Positions 21,824 through 33,049 of a stretch of 64,000 nucleotides of DNA are shown piece after piece. The notes under the pieces are model-generated. The model saw only the letters and a list, made by a program, of their open reading frames with translations. It searched no databases and had not been told where the DNA came from. The stretch is from Rhodocollybia butyracea. Lineage: Eukaryota > Basidiomycota > Agaricomycetes > Agaricales > Omphalotaceae. Every line of letters starts with the position of its first letter. Within the stretch, counting starts at the first letter, position 1. The stretch is from NCBI GenBank assembly GCA_015501585.1, contig JADNRY010000084.1, positions 160,255 through 224,254 on the forward strand. The letters run 5' to 3'. Made by a program: the position numbers and the translations under genes.

Positions 21824-24657
21824 TCAGTCTTTCTTTGATCTTGATTTTTTGGTGACATATGTGAGTTTAATTCTATCCTTTTTGTGTTCCATTTCGTGCA
21901 CCACTACCTCCGCTGATGTTATATTTTCTTCCCTTGAACTTGTTGCACTAAAAGTAAAAGCTGTTTCTGTTGCAGGTTGCAGGCCTCTCATGCGCGAATT
22001 CTCGATGCGATTGATGCAATAATGCCACACGGCGTTTATCTCACCTATTTGCGACTCCGTTCTTTACCTCCTCGGATTTTCATCTTCTATCGGCGGTGGT
22101 TGAAGTTGTGTCTCTTTCAGGGTATTTATTGCTCTTGGTGGCGACTTCATCCTCTAATTACTTCGCTTGTTTTTTTTTTTAGTTCCGCACCTTGCACACA
22201 AAATGCTGACTATCACTTCCTGCAAGTACTAATTGGGCATCTTTCTTATCCCTTGGGCTGATTTTTTACTTTGCAGTGCCCACCGAGATTACTACAAAAA
22301 TTTTGAGAGCCTATGTCTCATTTTATCTTATTCCATCCTTTGACATCACTCAAGTTCCTGCAAATGACAGTTCCACACTTGAATCCGTCGCTCTGCCGAA
22401 CGCCTAGAGTTGCTTGCAATGCTATCTGTTTCCTGGTCGTTTGCTGCAGTGCTGCCTGGTTTGATCTTCCAGCGCATTAACATCTTTTCTGTGAGTGCTC
22501 TTTCCAAGTTCCACAGTGCTCTTTCCTCGCGCTCGTTTATCACAGGTCACTTTGCCGAGGCTTTGACTTTTATCAAATTTTCTTTCGCACTCGGCTCAGA
22601 TATCACGTTTGGCCCAGCTAGTACTGGGAGTCCCATTGGCGAAATCCTTCATTGCGCTCCAAATGTTTGATGTGTCTCATTTGAGTTCCATCCCACTTCT
22701 CCACACTTTGTGTCCCGACTCCTTGACTTTGCCCGGCACCATCTCCCTCCCCATGTTTCTGCAATTATCATGCGCATGCAAACCTCCATTCTTTCACTCT
22801 CGCCTCCCCATCTATTCAGCTGAACCATCTGGAATGATCACGGTTGGCCTGCGTTTTTCGCCTCCATCCCTCATGTAGCGGATGTCACCATTATAACAAT
22901 GCAGTACATTCCGTGGCCACCTTTTCCGCGTGTTGAAACTGCGATGAAAAACGCTTGGCTCGCAGATGTGGGTCCTGCTTTTCACTCCACTTTGGCCATT
23001 GCGCTCTTCGTCACATTGCCCATGCTACCTATCTTTCGCAAGTCGAAAACTGGTGCTGCAGATCCTCCTGACTTACTCGCTCATAATTCTTGGGGGTCCA
23101 CTTGTTCGGAATGGAGGCGTTGCAAGCAGCCTGAAGTTGGATCTGATTTGAATAGCATTACCTATTTTGCCAGGGATAAAGCTCCTTTTCCTGCTGCTAC
23201 GTCTGCTCCTGAATTTGCCCGCCTTTTTAGTTTCGGTAAAACACTCGCATTTACTTAGTTTTATCAAAGCTTTCTCAATGTACTTATCTGTTTGTTTTTT
23301 TCTTGCAATTATTTTGATCAATATATTCTGCTACTGCATGCTGTGTCACACAATCTGAAGTTATATTTCCCGATCCGCTCCACTACTGCAAGTGATATCT
23401 GACCGTCCTGCCATCTCTTATCTGCCCATAAACTGACTTCAATTTCAACGGCCTTTTCTACTGGATAGCACTGCTACCTTCATTCACATCCAAGTTCATC
23501 TGCTTCAGCCTTTTCCTTGTCACCTCCACCTCCTCCTGTCAAAAGCAGCTCTTTTTCTCAGTTGAGTGACTTTTCTCCCTCCACTCGAACCAAGCATAGC
23601 TTTCTTTTTAATCCACGCCTGCATTTGCACAGTATGTCAGCTTGTTTCTTTCAATGTTTCGGTACTCACTTGTGTGTGTTTCCCTTCTAGAAGTGTCACA
23701 GACCTCAATAGCAGTTTTGCTACTCCACTTGTCGGATTATTGGCTCCTCGTCCTTCGATTGCGATGGCGGCGAATGCAATATCTACGATATCTCCGATGT
23801 GCAACTGGTGGGGTGCTATGGTTTCTGTTCTACACATTTTGGTCAGTGTTCTGCTCTCTTAGGCAATATGGTACTTACTTTTTCTTTTTCTTTTCCTTAC
23901 CATTTACCTCAACGCCAAAGTTCACAACGTTCTCATCTCCATATACATACCCCACCCCACTCGCCTTCACATTGTGCAGAAAGTTGTTTGAATCTATCAT
24001 CTCATCGATAACTGCCCACTCCATGTTAGGTGCTTCGTTTTTGGGTGTGAATAGGCGGCTGCTGAATTCTAGACCGCTATACCTTCCTAGATCCTTGATT
24101 TCAATCGGTTTCAAACCTGGAACGTGTCTCGCAAGTATCGCGTAAACGTCCATCACTGCCTCTATGTCTCTATCAAAACCCTCACTGCCTAGCCCACTCA
24201 CCACAATGGATTGCCTCAAGTGCCTCAGCTTTTTAGCACTCCTGCAATATGATTATCAGTTTTCATGTGCTGTGTGCTCTTACTAGTGACTTACCTATCG
24301 CCTTTGACGGGTGCCAGTTTCTTGTCTTCGATCACACCTTGGATGTGAAAGATGACTTCTTCGCTGCATTCCCCAGTTTGCCGCCAGGTTACGGGCCAAC
24401 AGTCTGGTTCACTGTATTTTTTTTCCGTCCACGGAGTCTTGCAGTGCTCCATTCTGTCAAATATTCAGTGGCTACTTTGTGTGCATCTGGAGTGATTCAC
24501 CTCGGTCAACTGCCTGGTTTGAGTGTGAAAGGGTCTGTCTGCTTCTCTGCTTGTTCAGATACCACGAAGCGCTTCTTCTGCAATATTGTGAGTTGTCTTT
24601 TTGTTCACTACTGCTTTTCGACTTACTAGCTTCGTTTGCACTGTAGTGTTCATCCAT
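21824..24657 (-). CDS. Agaricomycete transposon-associated gene, copy 1 (spliced, function unknown)
   Basis: The coding strand is minus. Exons in order: MDEHYSANEASKSKSSSEQK (from 24655), a stretch EPDCWPVTWRQTGECSEEVI, FHIQGVIEDKKLAPVKGDR, then after an intron KKLRHLRQSIVVSGLGSEGF, AVMDVYAILARHVPGLKPIE, LEFSSRLFTPKNEAPNMEWA and VKASGVGYVYGDENVVNFGV. A further exon near 23700-23830 gives VDIAFAAIAIEGRG and VAKLLLRSVTLLEGKHTQV. More minus-strand exons probably include 22346-22543 (NEREERALWNLERALTEKML). A homologous copy lies at 58.6-59.7 kb, and the two differ mainly at third codon positions of this frame. A stop just before MDEH suggests 5' decay. No catalytic motif is recognised; such genes are common next to mobile elements in mushrooms, which is background knowledge. 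Confidence 0.6.
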
Positions 24658-25195
24658 GATGCGATGCTTTCATCTCGACCAACTGCGATGTCTTATACTC
24701 TGGTAATATTGTTTGCCTTTTTGGGCCATCTATTACTCTTCATCTACTCATTACTTTCTGCTGGTGTTTATTCGCCTCCGAGGCTGCTTCCACTCTAGTG
24801 CTACTGGTTATCTGCTGCTCATTTGTGGAGCTCACCTTGTACTTTGACAGGTGTCTGCTTCCAATCACTTATCGGTATCCTGCTTCTTACTTGTCCAGCC
24901 CACTATTGGTGGTAGCTGTTGCTTGTCACCTACCTTGACAGCTATACACCTTCAAAGTACTGGTGGTTCTCGTTTTACTATCTGTGCAGCGTGGAATTTG
25001 TGTTGACACTTACCTGTTGAGTAATTAACCACATTTCACGCTGCTCTTCAAATCCTCCTCGGGGTTTCTCTACATTTATATCTTACATTTCAGCTCTGCA
25101 GTTCAGACTCTACTTAAAGATTAGCTTGCATTCTTTGACTTCCCCACCTACCTGCAACACTCTACCAACTGTGAACTCTTTATTCGATAATTGCA

Positions 25196-28100
25196 ATGTC
25201 TGCGTGAGTGGTTGCGACTTTTTTACCTGTCTTCTCTTTTTTTTTGGGAGGGAGGCACTATATCTATTTTCTTTCCCAGATCTAGTGCTGTTCGCCGATC
25301 TACTAGGCGCTCTGTGCCCAGTACCCGGTACCCTTCAACTTTTTTTCTGTATGTTTATTTACCCTGGCATTTGCTTGGTCCACTTGCATCTAATTCGCTT
25401 AATTTTTTGTTTTAAAAGTCATTCAGATTCTATTGTGTCTCCTTCCGAATCTGCTGCTCAAGCGTCTGCCACTGATCCTACTGAAAATGGTGGTGGCTTT
25501 ATTCGCCCTGAATGCTCTCCAAAAATGGATGAGGCTTTGCCTCTTTCGCGTGCGGCATCTCCATTGTCAGATGTATTTTCCGCTCCTGCTCTTCAAATTT
25601 CGTGCGTTTTTTTTCCGGTTTATTGCTGTTCTCTGAGGTCCTTGATTTTTAGTTCTCACCTGTCACCCATGCTGTCCTCAAAGTCAACTTTGTTTGGGTC
25701 GATCGGTAACACCAAAGGTTCTGGTACTTTGTCATACCTTGTCAACTACAATGATGACACTGACAATGTTGGCGACACCAGTAAGTTTCCTTTGCTGTTA
25801 TCTTGTGCACAAGCCAAGTTCATTTTCTCTAGTAGATACTCCAATTGGTCGAGTCTACTCTCCTCCAGCCCTGCTGCATTTGGTTCGGTCCCCAATCCCT
25901 TCTCTAATCCGATTGCTCCAGGACCCGCGCCTTCCACTGCATTTGGTTCGGTCCCCAACCCTTCTCAAGTCCGACTGATCTAGGAACCACGCCTACTGCA
26001 GTTCGCACAGTATCTGCTTTGGCCAGTCTTTCTGGTGGAGATGCATCCCCTGGTCTTGCATACCCTGTGCTTGATTGGTCTGGCCATTCTGCTCGGCCTC
26101 TCTTCTTTTCTTCTTTGGATTTGCAATATGAAACAGACAGTTTGCCACCGCCTAAACAAAAATTGTGCACGCGATCATCTACTTTTTTAATTTCTAATCT
26201 TGCTGACTTTAATTTACTTACTAGATTTACACCTTCTTTGTCGCCTTCAAAGCGGTCACGCTTGGCTAATTCTCCACTTCCAGCTGCAGGGTCCCTCTCG
26301 TGTACTCCTTCATCACTGGTCATAGACGGTATTACTTATGTTCCTGCTGGGGGCGTATCTCCTGCACATCTAGGATCTGATTCCAATGGGACTGCAGTTA
26401 ATGCTACTCCATTGGATGATGATGATTCTGACGAGATCGAGATTGTGACCCCTCCACGTGGCACACGGAGTTCAACCATTGATTGCGACAATGATGTGTT
26501 TGATGCTCTGGATATGGATCTTCCTGCTGATCTAGAATCCATACCGGCCCTGGCATCTCCGCCAAAGTATACTTCAAACTTGGCACATATATCTTCTCAA
26601 TATCGCATCGGTGCCCTGCATTATCTTCTTCTCCTTGTTCTGTGCCACCAGCGTCTCCTGCTAAACCTACAACACCTGTTCCGAAAGACCTTCGGAAATC
26701 TGCTAGGTTACCTGCTTTGCCCAGTCCATCTGCTCGGTTCTGCTGGTCGATTGGCAGCTATCCAGAAGGCTTTGTCTTCTGTTGCCACAGAGGATGTTTA
26801 CCCCACTCGCTCAAAAATTTCAGCGTGGGTACCCATTCCAACTTCACCTGCACCATCTCCAGTCCAGCCGCGCCGGTCCCTCCTCTCGCAGATTGACTCG
26901 ATCATGGTGCCTGTTGCTTCCCCTCCTTCTGCTTTGTTTGTCAATGGTGGTTTGAGTTCCGATGGTTGCCTTAATCTTGATCTTTTTGACATTTATCTTG
27001 CACCAACATACACCAGTGTTCTTAATTTGAAGTGCGTGCATTTATCTTGTTTTTCAACTTAAAGTAATATTTGTGTTTTCAGGATGCCTGTGCTGTACCC
27101 AATCATGGCTAACACTCCTGTTGCCGAGGACGTTGACTGGCTCCCTTTTCGCAATGTCTACAGTCCTCTTGATTTAACCTCAAAAGGTATTGTTTTCACT
27201 GCACTCACTGCACTCATACTTGGCTTGTTTACCCTCCCTTTGTTCTTCTAGAAGTGTCTTTCGATGCACAGTCTTCACTAATATGGGCTGCTTTGTTAAC
27301 CCGTCTCGAGCAAACCCAAATGTTGTGAAGCGTGTCCCTTCAGCTAAGGGCACAGCGGGCCTTTGTCCTGCAGGCAATGCCCACCTTGCTCGGCACACTT
27401 CACTTTTTTTGACGACCGGTGTAGTCCATCGCTCATTGTTGTACAGTGTTGTTCCTGTGACGCTGGCTAATAACAATGTTTGCGTCATGCGCGAACTCCT
27501 GCTTAAACCATTCCAGCAAGAGTTTCAACGTCTAGCTGGATTCTTTGCTTCTGCGTTCTCTTTTGACAACGTGGCTTTTCCTGCTTCTGGGGGTAGTATT
27601 TCTTTGACCTCGACTCAATTTTTTGAGGACCAGCGTAGCAAAGTTAACGACAATTACTCGCCAGTTGCAACCAGTCAGTGCAATTTTTTTTTCTATTTCT
27701 CTCACTTGATACTTTCCTTCTTTCTTTTGTAGTCCACCAGGCAAATAGGCCCCCTCGATACGCTGAATCAGACCACCGCCTGACTGTCACAGGTCAGTTC
27801 AAGTCAACCACGGCGTTTACTGACCCAAGTGAGTGCGCAGCAATATTAATACCTGCTTAACTCTCATTGATTGCTGCAGTTCCTGTCTACGACGGTCGGT
27901 GTGCAGGTACACTGCATTTGAGTGCGAAGCAAACCAGCTTCACGAACTAGCAATAGCATTGTATCCTCTCCTTCAAAGCGGTATGGTTGACCTTCCTCCT
28001 GGCTCCGTGGTCACCGTTGGTTACACTGCACACACGTACACCACTCAAAGACACTATCGGAGCATTCCCACCTGTCTCTCATTTAATGTAGCTTTTGTTG

Positions 28101-28314
28101 TGCTTCTTGCACTTCCCACTGCTTCTGCACTGGCACACTCTCCTTCAACTGCACTTTCCTTCCCTTATTCAGATCCAAGGGCCCTTGCTTCATCTTACCG
28201 CACTGCCCCAGGTGCATCCACTCCCACCCCAGGTTCCCACTCCCTTTTGGATTTGCGCAGCCCAGGGCGCACTGGTTCGACTGACAAGGTAGTTTACTAC
28301 AAAGATTTATTCTA
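25196..28314 (+). pseudogene. Agaricomycete transposon-associated gene with frameshifts, divergent partner of the 21.8-24.7 kb gene
   Basis: Plus-strand exons begin MSA at 25196, then SSAVRRSTRRSVPSTR and SHSDSIVSPSESAAQASATD. A Ser/Pro-rich region carries PLDDDDSDEIEIVTPPRGTR and TPVPKDLRKSARLPALPSP in different frames. Further right are MANTPVAEDVDWLPFRNVYS, FRCTVFTNMGCFVNPSRANP, LARHTSLFLTTGVVHRSLLY, RELLLKPFQQEFQRLAGFFA and SFDNVAFPASGGSISLTSTQ. The end contains LHELAIALYPLLQSGMVDLP, SVVTVGYTAHTYTT and FNVAFVVLLALP. Frame changes at about 25950, 26620 and 26750 are not all explained by introns, so the gene is probably dead. I know no function for the family. It starts about 540 bp from the opposite-strand gene, a divergent layout. 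Confidence 0.55.
25874..25999. repeat. 63-bp tandem duplication causing a frameshift
   Basis: The unit ctgcatttggttcggtcccc begins at 25874 and again at 25937. The second unit lacks one base (ccccaacccttc versus ccccaatcccttc), so the frame shifts within the gene. Confidence 0.7.
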
Positions 28315-28319
28315 ACTTG

Positions 28320-29266
28320 TGTTTGCTCTTTTACCTACACGCCTACTTCTGCGTCTTTGCTCGGTTAAGTTGTACTGCTAATTATTCTAATGTGCACACT
28401 GCTCCTTTTCCTCCACATTATCTACTTCTCCTGCTGTGAGACGCGTGCATCAAGAACTGGTCCTATCCAGTGAATGAACTAACTCCAGTGAACATTAGAA
28501 TGGCAGTCAAGTTCTTGGAGGGCAATGTATTTGGCGGGAGATTCAGATGCATGAGGACAACAAGCATCCCGCATAATCGAGCTGCTCGGCGACATTGCAA
28601 CCTGCACCTTCCAGCGCCTGCAGATTAATCTACTAAGTCCAATCCGCGGTCCTAAGACTCCTAACCTGATAACCCAGAGCTCCGGTGGCCGATGGAGGAC
28701 AAAGAAGTTTTCAATATTTAGGCGCTCAGCGAGCGCTGGCAACGCAGTGAAAAGGCTGCAGTGGCGCCTCAGAAAAGAAGCTAGTTTGCGCCGAGTGCAG
28801 CTGAGGAGGTTGCAGCACATGCGTGGTACCTTGTAATTATAGCGACCCTCTGCAGAAAGTAGAAAGTGAGCGGTTATCAGCAAAAATTAGATAAACATCT
28901 ACCAGAGTCGGTGTGGCTTCAGATGTGAGCCGGGTCAAAGACATCCGCCAGCGCAAATGGACCACAATCGATCGTAAGACCTAGAATCAACGCGCTAAAC
29001 AAAATAACATTGATTCGCGCACAACTGGTACTACTTCATAACTTACTTGTCGGTATTGATGACCCCGCGCACAACCCCGTGCGCCTTTACTGCGGATTCA
29101 GTACACTTCTACCGCGAGACACACCCCACCTGCCGCCCCGCTACCATCTTAGCGTTTCGTCTCGCGACTTCCAGGACAAGTTCTTTGGCGATGCTTTTGG
29201 GCGCTTACGCGATCATGTTGACTGATGTCCGGGCCGCTGTTGATGTTCAACTTGAATTGTTCAACG
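28320..29266. other. No gene supported
   Basis: A minus frame at 28479-28883 is open but its composition does not look coding. Nothing else can be named. Confidence 0.3.
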
Positions 29267-29743
29267 ATGAGCACCCAACCTGTTGAAATTGTCGCTCGAA
29301 TACAACCTCCCCTCCTCAATGAACAGACCATCGGCGCCACATCCGACGTCCCGATTCCTTCCGGCCATACTCTGACTGCAGCTCGTCCGATTCCGTTTAC
29401 TTCTTGGGTTTCGATATCCTCTTCTGGTGCAAATATCGGAACTACTCAGGTACAAAACTCGCAAACTGCATTCCATACTGCATTTGGGCCCGATACAACA
29501 CAACTGGAACTTTTCGACAGAGCTGTTGCGCCACATCTTCCGCCTCTGTTAAAAGGATACACATTAACCATTCTGGCCTGTGGACCAATGTCGTCAGGCA
29601 AGACGCACACGATGGATAGAGGGGAGGGAAACGAGGGACAAAGACCGCGCCGCAGGTATTCCGAGAGCGATGCGGCTTCTGAACAGAGATACTCCCTGGT
29701 AGACGAGCGCAGCACTGCAAGGCCACCTGCTGATCGCGGATAA
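29267..29743 (+). pseudogene. Kinesin motor-domain fragment with P-loop
   Basis: From the ATG at 29267 the frame reads MSTQPVEIVARIQPP, the first strand of a kinesin motor, then AFGPDTTQLELFDRAVAPHL, LLKGYTLTILACGPMSSGK and THTM. The latter matches the kinesin ATP loop (GxxxxGKT followed by HTM). The usual acidic stretch (RGEGNEG) follows, after which the sequence becomes Arg/Ser-rich with no switch I, switch II or neck, and ends at 29743. A complete motor is about 330 residues; here only about 120 are recognisable. It is a truncated copy, perhaps moved here by a transposon. Confidence 0.6.
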
Positions 29744-29759
29744 GGTGGTAGCGCAGGCG

Positions 29760-30640
29760 TGTTTCGGAAGTGCGCGGCAGGCACTGAAAGGAAGGGGGGT
29801 TTTGTGGGGTGCTGGAGTTGGGAGTGCCGCCCTTGGTTTTCGCAGTGGCGCCGGTAACCTCGAGGTCTAGGCCAACTCGACGAGCCAGATTATATCCAGT
29901 GGTGAGCGGTTGGGTATCCAGATCCGGGAGCTGGATCCGCCGACCGGCGTTCTAGAGCGGCGGCGGGGGCAGGGAGTAGTAGGCAAGTTTGGCTGGCAGC
30001 GCCAAAAGTACTAGGGGGTCTAGGCCTAGATTGAGCCTGAGAGCACAAACGCGCAGATGTTTGGAAGGTGGAGAAGGTGGTTTCGATAATATGAGCGGGA
30101 AAGTCTCGTGTACTTCGTCCTGGAGAAATACGAGCGCGCGGGATGGAGCTGAAAATTGGCAGGCCAGCTCACAAATTGTTGGAGCCACCGCTATCTCCTC
30201 AAAACCTGAGCTAACCTCTACTACTAGCCGCCCGCCGGCTACCCCTGGCAGTCCGCACAAAGTGCAAATTCCTAAAATAAACGCGTCAGTTCCGCAAACG
30301 CAGCCCATAATCGCAGCTCATGCACGAGAAAAGCCACCAGGATATCCCCTTCCGCGGTTGCGCTCACTGGAGTGTGCCGGTGCCAAAGCAGCCACCTAAA
30401 TTTTCCGAATTTCGCGTCGGCCTCAGTGAGCTGCAGTGCAACTCCCAGCGTTGTTGCACACCCTGTTAAGAGGGATCTGCAAACATACAGGCCGATCTCA
30501 GCGGAAATAGCAGTCGGCTGCTGCTCTGGACTGGCGCAGTAACTGGCGGGTGGCGGTGGTGGTGGTGAGGAAGATATATTTTGCCGGGACGGCTGCAACC
30601 GCAATGTCACGTGACTCGATCTTTCTCCCAAATCGATAAT
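29760..30640. other. GC-richer stretch without a supported gene
   Basis: Overlapping open frames occur on both strands (29952-30652) because stop codons are rare in this GC-rich DNA. None has recognisable motifs. A (GGT)-like microsatellite lies at 30545-30568. Confidence 0.3.
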
Positions 30641-30681
30641 TATTGATTGCAATTTGTGTGCGATTCAATCTTTTACCTGCA

Positions 30682-32116
30682 ATGAAGCATGATGCAACTT
30701 TTTGCTCACTCTGCAGGCACGTCCAAGTTGATAAAAAATGGGCCGATGAACTTCGAAACCCTTACCTCTACGATTTGAAAACATCTAATTCTAAAATCTT
30801 GGTGTTTCTCAAAACCCACATTCCACATAAATCTCCCGAAACCAGTCTTTCCGATTTCAAGTCTTGGGTTGCCTCGAGTAAAGGCCAAATTTTAGATGCT
30901 GCTCGCGATGCAATACACGCAGCTACTTTGGTCCAGCGAGATCGGGCTAAGCGCTAGCACAACTCCTCCTTCTTAACACGTACAATGAATGCGTGCGACT
31001 CGCTCTTCAGGAACTGCGCGGACTTATTCCAATCCACGTAGTCAAGAAGAAAAAGCACCCATATCCTCCACCTAGGCGCTGGATTGTAGAAAACCAGAGC
31101 ATCTGGGATTTGTGGAGCTACCAGATCAATCACGCTCCTCAGCCTGATGTTCGCATCAGTCGCAAATCGATGTTTTTGGTTGATCTTGCGAAACTCGACT
31201 TCGATATCGGTCCCGATGAAAGTGCCATTTTTGAAGATGAGAAGGGTGAGCTTGTGGCGATGGTAATCAGCGATTTTTGCAAGTGCGAGAAGGTCTTGCA
31301 TTGGGTTAATGAAATTGTACTGCTAAATGTTGCACTGGAAAAGAATGTGTGAGTAAGTTAAACTTTGCAGTGAGGTACAATTAGATGCTAACCATTCATT
31401 AGAAGGAAGATGCTGGCTCTATTGTTATCTGTGGCTGGTCTGCTGGGTTGCGCTCTCGCACACACCTCGATTTGGCTCGCAATTTGGAATCCAAGCACAA
31501 GTTATCCCCATCCCAGAAAAGCAAACTTCAGTACAAATCTGCGTCGGTCTTTGCACTGTTCTGGAACCTCGTGAAGTCACTTGGCCCAGCTGAAGTTGTT
31601 GCTGATCTAGAAAAACTTGTTAAAGACAATAACCTTTACAGGATGGACACGGCAATAGCAAATGGTGGAAAGCAGCACACATATACTATCGATGTTGATG
31701 GTGGAGTCCCTTTAACTTTTCACAACGCTGAACTTGCCCCTCCTTCTGGTGTATTTGCCAGAAATTATGTGAGGTGGGTTCCTCGTGCACAACTGCACTG
31801 CACACTACTGATTATTTGTAGAGCTGTGCATTTTGAGAGACAACCTCACGACTGGTCGGCATCATGGACCACCTTTCGTGACGATTCCGAAGGTGACGCG
31901 GGTGGTCATTCTTATCTGGCTAGCTACGGAATCCGCATTCAAGCTGCTTCAAATAAAGCAGTATTCTGGAAACCTGGTGATTGGCACGGAACAAGCTTAC
32001 CGAAGCTCAAACCTGCTGAAAAGGGAGGACCGCTACTGCAGTGTGGGCTGGCAATTGTAACTTCGGCACGTTTGCCTGCTGCTTTTGAAGCATATCACAA
32101 AGGTGATATCTTGTGA
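30682..32116 (+). CDS. Agaricomycete transposon-associated protein with dioxygenase-like C-terminal half
   Basis: An N-terminal exon reads VDKKWADELRNPYLYDLKTS and KILVFLKTHIPHKSPET. The frame breaks near 30955 by one base, then resumes AQLLLLNTYNECVRLALQEL and PPPRRWIVENQSIWDLWSYQ. An intron at about 31348-31402 joins LEKN to KEDAGSIVICGWSAGLRSRT, and a second intron lies at about 31773-31821. The last part has FERQPHDWSASWTTFRDDSE, then GGHSYLASYGIRIQAASNKA and VFWKPGDWHGTSLP. The spacing of the His after GG, the later small-residue strand and the WHGT histidine resembles a double-stranded beta-helix Fe/2-oxoglutarate enzyme, but I cannot place the full metal triad. The N-terminal frameshift makes function doubtful. 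It sits between the kinesin scrap and the Helitron. Confidence 0.55.
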
Positions 32117-33049
32117 GCACAGTTGATTGCTGAGGCTGGAAAAAGTAGTGAAATTGGACTTGAAAACACATTTGAATGAGTTTCTATTTAGACTGCAGTT
32201 ACCTCGTTGCACATCAATGTTCATATAAGGGTTGTGCGAGATAGACAGTTTCAAGCTAATAATCTATCAGTTGGGTGACTTACTAGGTCCTAGCGAAATC
32301 CTTATATCTCCATCGCTGTCGGTTCCGACCCAATCGACTGGGCGCTTAGTAATTAATTAATTAATGCACGTGACATGTTCACCTCACCGCTCAACGTTGT
32401 CTTCTTACTTTGCTGTAGTTCAACAAATCTGCATGCACCTCTTTGTCTACTGGTGAATATGCCTCAAAAATTTATACTACTGGTAACTATATATTGCCGC
32501 TTGGTTTTGCTACTACTAATTAATCCACGCAGTTCCTATCCCTTCTGGTGCTCTGTATCTACCACAAAGCTTGTTGGGCCTCACTACTGGACTTTCTTGG
32601 ATGCACGACCTTTGTATTTTTTTCTTCTTCACTACTTCCCTTGGCTCATGCACAAACTTATCGCAGCAGACTCTGGATCATCCATGTACTGGTACCCAAC
32701 ATATCGGTTGCAAGGCCTGCTGCTGCAGTCCCTCATCTTCTACCTTTTTTGTGGGCAATTCACATTTATCGCACTAATCTTCGCTAATGAATTTCCTCGG
32801 TATACTTCCTATTGTGCTCACTATTTGTTGGCAACATCTGCTGGTGTCATCCCAATTGTGCTTAGTTTGAGTATTTGCCTGATTGCATTACCAATTGTTG
32901 TGGTCTGCTTGCTGCCGCTGTAGCTGCGTTTTTACCTGCGCTCACTCCCACATCAACTCAATACTTCTGCGTGGTGCGTCTTTGCTTTGCATTTAATCAT
33001 ATTGGAATCTTATTCACGCAACTATTTATTATCTTGGTAGATATTAACT
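32117..33049. other. Noncoding left part of the Helitron region
   Basis: From about 32340 the DNA becomes markedly AT-rich, like the Helitron body. Open frames at 32375-32923 are hydrophobic and low in charged residues, so probably not coding. The 5' TC terminus of the Helitron should lie here but cannot be fixed by eye. Confidence 0.35.

Noticed and set aside
24249..24798. Plus-strand frames opposite the transposon gene
   Set aside because: The copy at 58.6-59.7 kb shows that the other strand is coding, as changes fall on its third codon positions.
28479..28883. 134-codon minus frame
   Set aside because: No motif, no introns and poor codon character; treated as chance.
32375..32923. 182-codon plus frame before the Helitron gene
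   Set aside because: Very hydrophobic, low charge, with overlapping frames of the same look; more likely AT-rich noncoding DNA.
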